Assembly: GCA_020152595.1 (NCBI GenBank)
Contig: JAIGNY010002249.1
Location: forward strand, 604,001 to 668,000
DNA from: Chiridota heheva
Lineage: Eukaryota; Echinodermata; Holothuroidea; Apodida; Chiridotidae
Direction of reading: 5' to 3'
Length of the DNA: 64,000 nt
The position numbers were made by a program, and so were the translations under genes. This document shows, in pieces, positions 55,501 through 62,481 of this stretch. Position 1 is the stretch's first letter. The number at the start of each line of letters is the position of its first letter. The notes beneath the pieces are model-generated. The model had not been told where the DNA came from. It made no database searches and saw only the letters and a program-made list of their open reading frames with translations.

Positions 55501-58132
55501 TACCTGTTCAATTACTGTGAAAAGGATTACTTCTTCAGCAGTGATAATTTCAGTGTGTGATTAACAACATTAGTTTTAACTAGTATCTGATTATGATTAG
55601 GTCTGCAGAATTTATGGTTGTTGTTGTTAATGAAACTCTTGATTTGATGGGTTTTGTGTTTGATATGAGAAATCTAGCAGCTTGGTACAACTTACTTAAA
55701 GTGTTTTTAGTCTCTTTGTCAAAATTTGGATGGAAAAGTTAGTCATTTACTGCCTTTGCTTAATCTTTCTGTATGTTAATTTTTTTACAGAGACTTGCAA
55801 CGGTCAGACTGGTGATTACAACATGCCAAACCAAGTATCTGTTGACATGGTGTTTATCGTCTCAGAAAGCCTTGATATGCTTGATGGAACTAGGGAGGAA
55901 GACCTCAAGCACAACCTAATAGAGATCACACAGAGCATTGACACCAGACTTAATAAGTGCGGTTATGAGAACAACAAATTTGCTGTCGTTGCTTTCGGTG
56001 GTAAAGATCCAGACCACTGCAAACCACATCTGCATACTGATGGCCCAGAGATGTTTGGTGTGGGTAGCTTGCATGATGTCCTCGGCAGCCTTGAATTCTG
56101 CAACCCTGAAGAAAACTGTGCATGCCCCCCAAGGAAGGGTGATCCACTGAAGGCCATCCAATTTGCCACTAATATCCTGTTCAGGGATAATGCCGTCAAG
56201 ATCTTTACCCTCATCACAAACAAGGAAAAAGAGGTCAGTACGAATATTCATTTTGTTATTTATAGAAAAGTTCACAATTGCAGTAAACTGTCAATCAATG
56301 GCAAATAAAGAAATTAGGAAAATCATATTTTGACATACACAAAAAAGGCTTTGAAGTGAATTTTAACATCTTATGAAGGAATGATATACATAAAGTATTA
56401 TTCTTTAAGTATAACGAATCTAATCTTTATTATGCCACTGGCATAGCCAGGATTTTTGTTTGTGGGAGGGGGGCAACTATGAGCCCAGGATTTTTGTTTG
56501 TGGGAGGGAGGCAGCTATGAGCAGCGAGAGGTATTTTTGATGGGGGATAACCGAAAGTATGTTGCCTAACGGTGACATTGCTTTGTGCATAGCACAAAGC
56601 CCCACGGCGTGGGGTCCAGGTGCCTACCTAAGGGCCTCTGGTGGGATCCATGGGTGGAGGTCCAGGGGGTGAAGCCCCCCAATAACTCTGAGAAATTACA
56701 CATTTTAGAAATGTAAAATGCATTAAAATTGAAACGTGTTTTCAAAGGGCAAACTTCCAGAAAGCTACGGGAAATGAAGGGAATTAGGCACTGGCGTAAG
56801 CCATGATTTTTTTTTTTTTTGGTGGCAAAATCATAATAATTACCCAAATAAACATTTATTGCCAAAAAAAATCATTTTTATTACACATTATACATGCTTT
56901 TGAATTCTGTTTTTTGTTTTTTTGCTCAAAAACAAAAACACACATGGCAATTAAGTTTTCGGTAAAACTTGCTAACCTAGGCAGAACATATTTTTGATGT
57001 GTGATTTATTTTTTTGGTGTGAGATTAGGGGCCATGGCCCCTTGGCCACCCCCCTCTGGCTACGCCAGTGTATTACGCGATACCCTAACATTATCTTTCA
57101 TTGTAAACTTCTCATCCATGACACATAGCTACTAGTGCCAAATGCCCATGCATTGTTCATCTACTTGAAATTGATCACTTTGCCAAATATCTATCCCTTA
57201 AATCTTTGTCCTTTGCATGTAACTTTGTCTAATACATGTCTTCCAAAAGAAAAATATTACTGTGGGTTATCAGTGTATATGATTGATACACATTTTGTTC
57301 AAACTGTGTACTTACATTTATTTCTTCCAGACTGATACTGGTACTTTGGATGTCATCCAAGAGCTCTTGTCTGAGAGAGGAATCATCTTCAACGTCATGT
57401 CCACCTACAAAACATTCTCAAAGAGCATCACCAAGGTCCCAGTTGTTGGTATCACCTATGATGGCAGAGCTATCTACAATAAGAAGAGCAGTGCAGAGAA
57501 AGTTACCGAGACTCTCGACATTCCTAAAGGACAATTTGCTAAATTGGCAACTGCCTCCAATGGTAAGTTCAAAATAATTTGTGTTGTTACGGCCTTTTGC
57601 CGAGTGATCCCAAAATTACTCAGTTTATAGATGTCTGTATTGCTCTTTTAGATAATGAAATTGGTTTGTGGTTGAATTAAATTTTCTCAAGAAAAGATTT
57701 TTCCTTCTGAAGGGTAAGATTTTCTCCTTCTGAAGGGTAAGATTTTCTTAAAACAATTCCAATTCTGTTTGATTTTTCACCAAATTTACTACGCTTATTT
57801 CAGAGCCCTGCCATCTGACCTACAGCTCTATTTCCTAATTTAGTTACTAGGAGTAGGGACCTTGTGCTAAAATTAAAATTTCATCAAATAATTCAAGACC
57901 ATAGTGAGATGATTTAGTTTTGTAATGTTAATAAATACTTATATTTCTCTTTATGGCAGGCAACATCTTTGGCATCAATTTCTTGAAGAGTGGCTCTGTT
58001 GACCTCAGGTCCAAACTGTCCAGGACAACATGTGACCAAGCTGACCACTTTGTCACCAATGACCCACCCCAAACCTGCCGATGCCAGATTGATGCCTATG
58101 GCCGTCCAAATGCTATCTGCGGATTCTTTTAG
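16794..58132 (+). CDS. Giant apolipophorin / apolipoprotein B-like large lipid transfer protein (29 exons)
   Basis: Secreted scaffold apolipoprotein of the LLTP superfamily, expected to carry lipid in a circulating or yolk lipoprotein. Exons were assembled by hand from GT...AG sites with matching phases: 16794-16839, 19510-19557, 26860-27047, 27302-27646, 28117-28324, 28563-28845, 29216-29483, 29841-29969, 30256-30641, 31368-31608, 31895-32221, 34204-34401, 34639-35100, 35365-35513, 36388-36551, 36874-37225, 37497-37749, 39439-39688, 40091-40335, 40909-41200, 41829-46911, 48105-50753, 51326-51598, 51986-52430, 52839-53764, 54672-55448, 55791-56233, 57331-57562, 57960-58132. The total is 15,835 bases; one missing base in each of exons 21 and 25 makes it divisible by three, about 5,278 aa. 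Order: signal peptide, LLTP N-terminal module, DUF1081-like segment, beta repeats, amphipathic helices, vWD, vWA-like. The DUF1081-like part and vWD tail favour apolipophorin/apoB over vitellogenin or MTP. It is longer than typical apolipophorin (~3,300 aa) and human apoB-100 (~4,560 aa). Confidence 0.93.
18654..18935. repeat. Small tandem duplication and (TA)n tract in intron 1
   Basis: AGAGCCGTCTGGTTTTCTAA (from 18654) and AGAGCCGTCTGTTTTCTAAA (from about 18707) are neighbouring copies of a ~53 base unit that includes ATCAATGCYGATAAATAAAA. A short TATATA tract lies at about 18893-18932. Confidence 0.7.
19707..19958 (+). mobile_element. Left part of a fold-back MITE split by a 4.8 kb insertion
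   Basis: AAGGATTAGTTTAGTGGTCA to AAATACCCCTCCTAC follows the fold-back family. Its continuation (ATTAAGTTTTAGTACTTTTT...GCCACAAAATTGCAGGACAA) is found at 24799-24870, after the inserted dimer. The element therefore pre-dates the insertion. Confidence 0.85.
19959..24791. mobile_element. Head-to-tail dimer of a 2.41 kb element in intron 2
   Basis: Unit 1 is 19959-22372 and unit 2 starts at 22373; both open TAAGGATGCCACACTG and close CAGTGGCAACGCTA. The end, read on the other strand (TAGCGTTGCCACTG), partly matches the start (T-A-x-G-x-T-G-C-C-A-C), so short imperfect inverted termini are possible. CTCCTAC flanks both outer ends (19952-19958, 24792-24798), a likely target-site duplication. The units differ mainly by small insertions and deletions in base runs. 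Small ORFs (for example 75 codons at 21973-22200 and 24391-24618) show no known domain, so this looks non-autonomous. Confidence 0.8.
25500..26585 (+). mobile_element. GGTTCCG-family repeat element with internal ~270 bp units
   Basis: The left end GGTTCCGATGCTAATAGCAT is followed by AAGGAACTTATGC, a near-palindrome, and a GT-rich run. The interior has about three diverged units of ~270 bases, each with GATATCTCAAGAAC-like text, TGCATATTAATGAGTAGGCG and GTGGGCGGGGCTTAA. The right end is TTTTGGTTCTGGTTTG. Other copies: 53858-54345, with fragments at 702-800 and 1631-1785. There is no coding capacity. Confidence 0.75.
26860..28324 (+). CDS. LLTP exons 3-5: start of the LLTP N-terminal module (beta-barrel part)
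   Basis: Exons 26860-27047, 27302-27646 and 28117-28324 encode about residues 32-278. The opening GRFDFRRSYVFPYTAITTSG matches the way LLTP N-terminal modules begin: a strand with aromatic residues followed by Y/F-x-Y. Cysteines are paired as expected for this fold, for example CTTKKTH...SSCKGR in exon 4 and CEYTLYDGYIQRATC in exon 5. In known LLTPs this barrel contacts the helical domain and helps load lipid. Both internal junctions are phase-consistent and no frame is broken. The family assignment is by pattern recognition, not by search. Confidence 0.85.
28563..30641 (+). CDS. LLTP exons 6-9: alpha-helical domain of the N-terminal module
   Basis: Exons 28563-28845, 29216-29483, 29841-29969 and 30256-30641 encode about residues 279-633. 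They read as a series of amphipathic helices, for example HVGDMSVDEVMTIIKDLV, CGSLPCFSVMNTAIISG and NTSLAAIQGLRRFDVSTTV, ending with SFSYIENVLTTD-like helices typical of the LLTP superhelix. This domain forms a horseshoe around the lipid cavity in lipovitellin and is predicted to do so in apoB. A conserved type of Cys pair (CGSLPC) is visible. Intron 9, just after this block, carries a LINE fragment. Confidence 0.85.
30870..31310 (+). mobile_element. 5'-truncated LINE 3' fragment, copy 2 (intron 9)
   Basis: The plus strand translates to IIVTRIHLGHFSLTHSHLLS, then CPTCNIDLSKHILLTCP. This is the R-x-x-L-G-H-x-x-x-T-H-x-x-L-L and C-P-x-C...H-I-L-x-x-C-P pattern at the C-terminus of non-LTR retrotransposon polyproteins (after reverse transcriptase). 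Non-coding 3' text follows to about GGCGCATTTGACTGATTGTT and GCGGTGCCGTTAAAC. It is related to 4480-4760, same orientation. Only the 3' end is present. Confidence 0.78.
31368..35100 (+). CDS. LLTP exons 10-13: end of helical domain and start of open beta-sheet region
   Basis: Exons 31368-31608, 31895-32221, 34204-34401 and 34639-35100 encode about residues 634-1043. Exon 10 reads LKDQLTLALSEEELPKYP and then SRNLEVSKRYILPYFNTTMG, the usual move from helices to beta-sheet in LLTPs (often called DUF1943 in its later part). Exon 13 (DRELIIPTGVGLPLNCTASG...) is a beta-strand segment typical of the lipid cavity wall. I saw no R-x-K/R-R furin-type site from exon 9 to exon 18, although insect apolipophorin precursors are cut near residue 700-750. 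Intron 11 is about 2 kb and includes a 19 bp minisatellite. Confidence 0.82.
32262..32342 (+). repeat. 19 bp minisatellite in intron 11
   Basis: Four units of ATGAATATTGCTCAAGAGT with one- or two-base variants. The remainder of intron 11 (to 34203) shows no recognisable gene. Confidence 0.9.
35365..36551 (+). CDS. LLTP exons 14-15: DUF1081-like segment
   Basis: Exons 35365-35513 and 36388-36551 encode about residues 1044-1147. The series CSNVGNILGVDMCIGFAYP, then FPLTGPMSLNVTL and DPSLEAYTFEAQY, resembles the segment called DUF1081 in apolipophorins and apoB: two Cys around a G-V-E/D-x-C strand, then P-L-T-G-P and a D-P-S-L-x-A-Y motif. This is the best single reason to place the gene in the APO branch. 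A Lys-rich patch follows (KAPKKKAFGSIGKAKK); it is not a canonical furin site. Intron 14 carries a 42 bp minisatellite. Confidence 0.8.
35938..36150 (+). repeat. 42 bp minisatellite in intron 14
   Basis: Five units of GAAATACTGTAGGCTGAATA followed by GTGAAATGCAAGTGTTTAATTA. Since 42 is 14 codons, the minus strand gives a regular 14-residue repeat ORF, which is an artefact. Confidence 0.93.
36874..41200 (+). CDS. LLTP exons 16-20: central beta-rich region
   Basis: Exons 36874-37225, 37497-37749, 39439-39688, 40091-40335 and 40909-41200 encode about residues 1148-1611. The text alternates hydrophobic and polar residues with frequent Thr/Asn and N-glycosylation sequons (for example YNTS-like, NHSLSMNVS, NNSR, INETS). 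It has no recognisable enzyme motif. This fits the extended amphipathic beta-strand belt that anchors apoB-type proteins irreversibly to lipid. Every junction is phase-consistent. Function is inferred from family. Confidence 0.78.
38575..38645 (+). mobile_element. Possible tRNA-derived SINE head in intron 17
   Basis: GTTGCCCAGTCGGTTACGGC resembles a tRNA A-box region (T-R-G-C-x-C-A-G-T-x-G-G-T-T-A). About 35 bases on, TGAGTTTGAATCTCACT resembles a B box (G-G/A-T-T-C/T-G-A-A-T-C-T/C). This is the spacing of a pol III promoter in tRNA-derived SINEs. No perfect clover leaf was found, so it is not called a tRNA gene. Confidence 0.5.
41829..46911 (+). CDS. LLTP exon 21: giant 5.1 kb exon of ~35-residue beta repeats
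   Basis: One uninterrupted exon of 5,083 bases (about residues 1612-3306). Most of it falls into repeats of 34-36 residues. Each unit has roughly the pattern S-K/R-L-x-N-x-T ... G-x-E-x-x-x-x-N-G-x-x-x-F-x-x-x-N-S, which predicts two or three beta-strands and places an N-glycosylation sequon in most units. Examples of units: LTSRFLNYTMDAGTTFNNVN, VVSSKLLNATLLNSLEFDG. By length the exon would hold more than 40 units. Most are strongly diverged, but seven in the 3' half (44549-45283) are nearly identical. A stop at 46676 comes from a 1-base frameshift close to the 3' end; after it the frame continues to the GTGAAT donor. In the family, such beta arrays bind the lipid surface; here that is inferred. 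Confidence 0.88.
44549..45283 (+). repeat. Seven tandem 105 bp coding repeats (35 aa each) inside exon 21
   Basis: Copies start at 44549, 44654, 44759, 44864, 44969, 45074 and 45179, exactly 105 bases apart. The unit encodes NSSYKNVVTSKLVNWTMASG followed by MEVQSMNGFMVFDRF. The inner five copies are nearly identical, while the first and last are more diverged, as expected when an array grows or is homogenised from its middle. Variants are few (K/E at the fifth residue, Q-S/Q-N, DRF/DIF). Each unit has one sequon, N-W-T. Collapse or expansion in assembly is possible. Confidence 0.92.
46671..46678 (+). other. Frameshift 1 in exon 21 (apparent 1-base deletion in a C run)
   Basis: The exon 21 frame meets TAA at 46676, directly after a CCC run at 46671-46673. 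From 46672 a second frame is open up to the phase-correct donor after 46911 and has the same style as the upstream protein (TSSVFGQNTWGDVHQNMN...). One extra C in the run would join the two. The site is the third of the exon junction-independent checks that make the total coding length a multiple of three. Sequencing error is more likely than a real null allele. Confidence 0.8.
47131..47625. mobile_element. Complete fold-back MITE in intron 21
   Basis: Inverted arms of about 220 bases: AAAGTAATAGTTTAGTGGTC ... at the left and ... ACATGACCCTGAACTAATCC plus TTT at the right. Arm landmarks in mirror order: TTATATGAAAGAGGACTTTG, AATCAGACTAGTTGTGATGT, GAGATTCCTCAAAGTCTTTA. There is no ORF of note. 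The remainder of intron 21 looks unique. Confidence 0.87.
48105..50753 (+). CDS. LLTP exon 22: sequon-rich amphipathic helical region
   Basis: Exon of 2,649 bases (883 codons, about residues 3307-4189), opening after TTTCAG and closing before GTGAGT. It is almost wholly predicted helix: regular hydrophobic spacing, many Lys/Glu, hardly any Gly or Pro and very few Cys. I counted about 52 N-x-S/T sequons, around one per 17 residues, usually as V/I/L-N-x-T. Parts follow an 11-residue period (see 49683-49847). Similar 11-mers form lipid-binding helices in exchangeable apolipoproteins such as apoA-I and apoA-IV, and apoB has large helical regions between its beta domains. The motif Y-P-x-x-x-T-G-K-T-V occurs twice near the 3' end. 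Lipid-surface binding is inferred; the sugar load is predicted only. Confidence 0.87.
49683..49847 (+). repeat. Tandem 33 bp / 11-residue amphipathic helix repeats in exon 22
   Basis: Five consecutive 33-base units start at 49683, 49716, 49749, 49782 and 49815: KIVVNLTREYA, KIAMNLTKVYG, KEAINFTKVYS, KIAVNLTKEYI, EKARILTEVYK. The first four have N-x-T at the same place. Weaker units continue downstream (VVAKEYVENVT, LLAQELANNFT) and recur near 50335-50400 (ELVKEFATNYT, KLAKEFASNYT). An 11-residue period equals three helical turns and is the hallmark of apolipoprotein-type lipid-binding helices. Confidence 0.85.
51326..53764 (+). CDS. LLTP exons 23-25: second helical region up to the vWD domain
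   Basis: Exons 51326-51598, 51986-52430 and 52839-53764 encode about residues 4190-4737. The helical, sequon-bearing style of exon 22 continues (TTAIDEAKLLVDEAKLLIEK, RLNATRLEYNLTIARLNDT). Exon 25 begins GWVFRYYEVDMIPFHLYNYT and includes a locally repeated ten-residue unit (KKNYTLLLQEL, KKNYTVLLQEL) at about 53416-53490. It carries the second frameshift, at about 53207-53209. The last codon is split with exon 26 (phase 1 donor GTAAGT). The function is probably the same as exon 22: lipid-surface helices leading to the C-terminal vWD module. Confidence 0.83.
53205..53230 (+). other. Frameshift 2 in exon 25 (apparent 1-base deletion)
   Basis: The first frame ends at TAA 53228-53230, after ...TIIVKSVLMNL. 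From 53209 another frame reads ERLDELVNYIRDVIDKN and stays open to the exon's end in the phase needed for exon 26. A single missing base in GTAAAGAGC would explain it. A closely similar piece about 60 bases downstream is intact as LVKERLDEI, which supports this reading. As with frameshift 1, a read error is more likely than inactivation. Confidence 0.82.
53858..54345 (+). mobile_element. GGTTCCG-family element, shorter copy in intron 25
   Basis: It starts GGTTCCGATGCTAATAGCAT, then a GT-rich run, GCACGATATCTCAAGAAGGA, a single interior unit with GTGGGTGGGGCTCAATATGA, and ends CGTTTGGTTCTGATT. It has about one internal unit where 25500-26585 has three. Confidence 0.75.
54672..55448 (+). CDS. 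LLTP exon 26: von Willebrand factor type D domain and Cys-rich extension
   Basis: Exon of 777 bases (about residues 4738-4996). The domain begins FGPRHVMTFDGRIYEFPPYG, matching the D-domain start G-x-x-H-x-x-T-F-D-G-x-x-Y-x-F, and continues with SECTYVLARDF. The late D-domain motif is YGKTQGLFGNLDSEHFNEF followed by T-P-E-G, close to the usual G-L-C-G-N-x-D/N-x-x-x-x-D-D-F-x-x-P-x-G. The residue before G-N is Phe rather than the common Cys. About eight Cys follow (CEVFPG..., GCYTSYKDELKQLC, MCMQISERCEPTC). A C-terminal vWD is found in vitellogenins and apolipophorins but not in vertebrate apoB. Phase 1 donor GTGAGT. Confidence 0.92.
55791..58132 (+). CDS. LLTP exons 27-29: vWA-like domain and C-terminal tail with stop
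   Basis: Exons 55791-56233, 57331-57562 and 57960-58132 encode about residues 4997-5278 and end at TAG 58130-58132. The series VSVDMVFIVSESLDML, KFAVVAFGG, AVKIFTLITNKEKE, then DVIQELLSERGIIFNVMSTY and VPVVGITYDG, FAKLATASNGNIFGINFL follows the order of a vWA fold: first strand, middle strands, L-I-T-x strand, long helix, G-I-x-F-x-V strand, and L-A-x-x-S-x-G near the end. The metal site (D-x-S-x-S) is degenerate here: V-S-E-S-L-D lacks the first Asp. The tail is Cys-rich (C-R-C-Q-I-D ... I-C-G-F-F). I believe some apolipophorins extend past vWD in a similar way, but I cannot confirm that from memory. Intron 27 carries a 635 bp transposon-like insertion. Confidence 0.8.
56436..57070. mobile_element. 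635 bp transposon-like insertion in intron 27
   Basis: The left end CACTGGCATAGCCAGG and right end CTCTGGCTACGCCAGTG are inverted repeats. The outside flanks TATTATGC (56428-56435) and TATTACGC (57071-57078) agree at 7 of 8 bases, which fits an 8 bp target-site duplication as made by hAT-type transposases. The interior is low complexity with no transposase. Confidence 0.72.
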
Positions 58133-58790
58133 ATGACCAATGACCACTTCTATGCAATTGTTGATTGATGATTTTTAAGATGATCATTGCTGCCCCCCTA
58201 AGTAACTGGTAAATCACATGATTAGCCAATGGACTCTCATGTATATGATCTTTACACAACTCAGGATGATAACAAATCGGACCTTGTATGTGTATTTAAA
58301 ACTGTATGTACTTAAATTTGTGAGTTCTCAATATTATGTATTTACCACCATGAGGAACGTCTATTGTGGTAATAGTATTCCTAATACCCTGTCCATTTTT
58401 GTTTGAATAAGTTTTGATTTTGATTTTGTTTTATTTTGTCTTGATTTCTGATTGTTTTGTAAACTTAGCCTGCCTTTTAAACCCCCAAGTTATGCTTTTT
58501 GTAATCACTATATGCAAGCTGTTTTTCAAAAAGGAGTCAAATTATACGTTTCATTATTCATGTACAAAGATGCAATTATTTTGATATGAATATAGTATTT
58601 ACCGACATCATGGCCTTCCGACTAATAAATTGTTCATTTCTTGCAAAATTTACAATTCTTTTTTTGTTTTATTTTGTTATAAATATTTCTCATGATATGT
58701 TTTTGATATTCAGTGCTTTCCATGTTGTATTTATTTTATTTTGAATGTATGAGGGATGGAGAGTAATAAAGAATTCATTGTGGAAAAAGG
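58133..58790 (+). terminator. 3' UTR and polyadenylation signals of the LLTP gene
   Basis: After TAG the sequence is AT-rich and non-coding. Two AATAAA hexamers are seen, at 58624-58629 and 58765-58770; the second is followed about 20 bases later by GAAAAAGGAAATG. Either would give a 3' UTR of about 520-660 bases. Which one is used is unknown. Confidence 0.6.
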
Positions 58791-60039
58791 AAATGAAGAT
58801 AATTTGTTCAGTCCATTATTTATTACTTAATTGACTGACCTCTTTAAGTTCATCTTAAGATAAAAAAGCAAGCTCTTTCTCAACAAGATGTGATACTCAC
58901 CATTACTCTTGTGCACCTACATTAACAGAAGATGCAATAAAGTGAGTGGAGGGGAGGAGGGGGGGGGGAGCAAGGAGAGTTTTTCAGCTTGTAGGAACAC
59001 TTAAAATCTATTAGTGACAGAGATTGATTTTTAAGCTGGTTGACAACTTACAATTGCCAGATTTAAGTTTACTTCAATATTAACTACTTAAAAATTTTAT
59101 TTAAAGAATTTGCGATCAGCTCCTAAGTTGCCTCCAGGGAATTCTTTTAATATTTTGCTCTAAATACTTTTATTGAAGGTGGTTGGCGAGTCCCAATTGT
59201 TTGGATGACTAATTTGGGTAACCTGGCACACAATTCACCCATCGAATTCACTACTGATAGACCTGTGAAACATTTGTTGTGACAAATCTTAAACAATTTT
59301 CCCACTCCTGTAAGCAAAACAGGAATTCTTTTTGCAAAATGAATTCTCTTTTAGATGTTCTTTGGAAATTGGACCATTTTCAGTGGAAAACAAGAATCTT
59401 AGTAAATATTTTCCCAAACAGCCAATTCTGGTTCTAGTTAACATATCAAAAGATCAATGACACCCAGAGTTAAGAACATATCAATGTTGGCTTTGAAATT
59501 GTGAAAAGAATTGGAGCTAATCACCCACTCAGGCAAACCATCCTACTTATTAACAACTCTTTGCGAAAAGCTAAAATGCTGAATGTCTATCCGTGAGAAC
59601 TCTTTGGTCAACTTCAGACTGTTACCACGTGTCGCATGAGGATTACTCGAAACGTGCAAGAAATAACAGGAAGTCGAAAGCATCACTACCAGATAGGAAT
59701 TTAAAAACCTGAATCATATCGCCACATACTCTTCTCAACTCGAGCGTGGTCAAATCCAGAATTTTCTGGGTTAGTTGTATAACTTATCTGAAGCACGCTC
59801 CAACTTACTTTAAAAGGATTACGGTCCATAGACGAAAAAAGTAAAATACGTTCTGAAAATAAAATATGTTCTGGAGCTGGAGTTCAGCTCGTATCCTATG
59901 AAAACAAATCTTGTTATCGTAAAGGAAGTGTTCCCATCTCCTTCCACCTTGGATTTGCTCTACTTTCAACACCCACAGGAACCGCTTCTTTCAACTCTAG
60001 TATAGCACTCCAACACATATTTGTCATGGAACTACTGTA
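58791..60039. other. Intergenic downstream of the gene, no gene seen
   Basis: AT-rich unique-looking sequence. A G-rich run (GAGGGGAGGAGGGGGGGGGA, about 58949) is the only striking local feature. No coding text. Confidence 0.5.
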
Positions 60040-60370
60040 TACAATCGTTTCAGAACCAATTACTGTCAAAGGTGCAATAAATGGTAGAATGTGCGCATAC
60101 TTTTTACAAACATTACGAAACTGCCCCTTTCAAAATAAAGTGCCCCATTCAAATTAAAGTGCCCCATTAAAAATAAAGTGCCCCTTTTAGAATAAAGTGC
60201 CCCTTTTAGAATAAAGTGTCCCTTTCAAAATAAGGTGCCCCTTTCAAAATAAAGTGCCACTTTCAAAATAAAAAGCCCCTTTTAAAATAAAGTGCCCCTT
60301 TCAAAATAAAGTGCCCCTTTTAAAATGAAGTGCCCCTCAATTATTGACCCAATGCGTAGGAAACTGGCGA
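60040..60370. repeat. GTGCCCC minisatellite-bearing repeat, copy 2
   Basis: About ten units of 18-19 bases of the type AAAGTGCCCCTTTTAAAAT at roughly 60115-60335, within a longer repeat that shares CAAAGGTGCAATAAATGGTA and GAATGTGCGC with 5340-5535. Confidence 0.85.
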
Positions 60371-60944
60371 CTACTGTCAGTCCCATGTAGTAGCTTCGGG
60401 CCCTACATAAGGGAACTTGTTTGTGGGGCCTGGGTACATGAATAAATCTGGCCCTGGGTGGGAATGGACAGGTGGTTAAACCCCACGGGCTCAAACAAAA
60501 ATCGGGATTTGTGGGCCCTGCACATTACAATATCTTACAGGGGCCCCGAGGGCCAAAATCCCTGTGGCGCGAGTCCCCAAGCTGCGCCATCACTGATTGC
60601 ATACATTAGTAATTGACAGAAGGTGTTTTGTTATTCGAATTAAACACTCTTATATACTAGACTACAAAAACATTGTATGTCCCAATTTTATTCTGGATAG
60701 GCCCAACTTTTAAGTTTGAATCTCAGGCTCTTTCCAATTTTTTCGAAGTCAACACCAAAAGTCATTACGTAGGCCATGTTTCCATGTGCACGTATCCGTA
60801 TGCATATGCGTTAGCGTCTGTTTCCATGTGTCTGTAATAACTGCCAGTGTGCAGGAAGTAATGCGTAAACCACCCCAAATTTATTAAGTGGCGTATCTGT
60901 GAAATAGGGCGAGGGCAAACTTACGATGAACCTTGTCATAGACT

Positions 60945-61650
60945 ACAGGGGCGTAGCCAGGATAAAATGTCAGGGGAGGCCAAGCCAAACCAAACCAGGA
61001 ATGATGTGATAACGTGTTTTATGAGCAGTTTTGACATGATTAAATGGAACATAATGGGACAAGGGTGCATGGTCTTATAAGCGGGAAACAGAAAGGTCCT
61101 CCCTGAAATGTTTTCTCTAGATAGGGAAAATTGGGAAATTATTGACAAAACATTGAAGGTAATTTTTGTAAAATTAAAAGAAATTTTTATAAAATTCTGC
61201 AAGATTTTCCGATAATTGATAAAAATCGAAAAAAAACTGCGCCCAAAGTGAAGGAAATTTTCCAAAAATTGAAGAAGATGGCACGAAAATGAAAGAATTT
61301 TTTTTTGTTGAAAAGTTGGAGATATTCTGATCATTAAAAGAAATTTCCCAAAAATTTATGAAAATTGGAGAAAAATTGACCCACATGAAGGAAATTTCCC
61401 AAACATTGAATTAAATTTACCAAAATTAAAGAAAATTTACCGAAATCGAAAGAAAATTGCCCAACAATGACAGAAATTTTCCAAACATTAAAGAAAATTA
61501 ACCAAAAATTAAAGAAATTTTACCAAAAATCAAAGGAAAATTGCTCCTAAATAAAGTAAATTGTCCGAAAATTGATGGACAAATCTCATGGTAAATAAAG
61601 TATCATCGGAAAAATGCTTCCCCACCCCCCTTCCCCTTCTCTTCCCTGGC
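60945..61650 (-). repeat. Interspersed repeat with diverged GAAATTTTCTT array, copy 2 (inverted)
   Basis: GGGGCGTAGCCAGGATAAAA, then TGTTTTATGAGCAGTTTTGACA, an array of AAATTTTCCAAAAATTGAAG-like units (61140-61600), and TCTCATGGTAAATAAAGTAT. This is the reverse-complement order of 3440-4365. Nearby at 60776-60830, 62040-62105 and 62512-62560 are mutually inverted pieces with TTTCCATGTG and alternating TACG/TATG text. Confidence 0.7.
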
Positions 61651-62271
61651 TCCATCTCTGGTAGACTGACGTGCCCTCTCCACCTCCTTTACACAGTTTT
61701 AAAATAAACGCGTTTACCTAAATAAAACTTAGGTTTGTCATTGTTCACAAGTCTCCTTATCATAAGTGATCTTCTTGTGTACAGATTGAAGAGAGCTGTT
61801 ATGTGAAAGCCACCCAAATTTCAACAGTGGGTACCTTAATTAGTCTGGGAAAAATAATTGAGGCCTTGACCACTTATTTGCTCCAATATTTGCTTATTGG
61901 AGACTCCTTATTTGCTTGAATTTCACATTTGTTTTCGAATCATGATCAATACAAAGTAGGCTAGTCCTGATGTAAATATTTCCCATTGAGCCCTCACTAG
62001 AGTCCCTTCCGACACCCCTTGTTACGCACGGAATTTATTTAAATTTGTTTATGTATACGGATACGAATATGTTTACGCACACGCTTACGGACACATGGAA
62101 ACAGATTACATATGGCCGTTTCCTAAAATCAAACACCATCTCCTTTTTTTATATTTTTTTTATACAATTCAAGTTCAGATAATAGTTTTAATTGGATCAA
62201 TAAAACAAAATCACCAATTTCATCCTCATATGGTTATGATGCAGGTAACCGGTTATCACGGTATCGTCAGC

Positions 62272-62481
62272 TTATTTGATAATTGAGCAAACACGTTTAC
62301 TTCTGCAATCAAAAGTGTTCAAGCAAAAGAGGATATGAGACAGACAACAATCCTGGGGCGCACCTGAACTAATGGACCAATTGTCAGAACATCGGCCATT
62401 TATCTGAATAAACTGTGGAATGTCTCTTGAATAATTTAAGATCCATAATAATAACTTACAATTGACACCCATACCTAACAT
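62272..62481 (-). pseudogene. Decayed LINE reverse-transcriptase fragment
   Basis: The minus-strand reading has WILNYSRDIPQFIQINGRCS, then SSGAPQDCCLSHILFCLNT. This resembles the reverse-transcriptase motif S-x-G-x-P-Q-G-C-V-L-S-P-x-L-F-x-L-Y preceded by W-I-x-x-F-L-x-x-R-x-Q. The central Gly of P-Q-G and the Pro of L-S-P are lost, and the fragment lacks the Y-x-D-D catalytic motif. It is a dead remnant. Confidence 0.72.

Noticed and set aside
16794..58132. Vitellogenin or microsomal transfer protein identity
   Set aside because: The DUF1081-like segment, great length and helical/beta belts favour the apolipophorin/apoB branch. No poly-Ser phosvitin region is seen, and MTP is far shorter.
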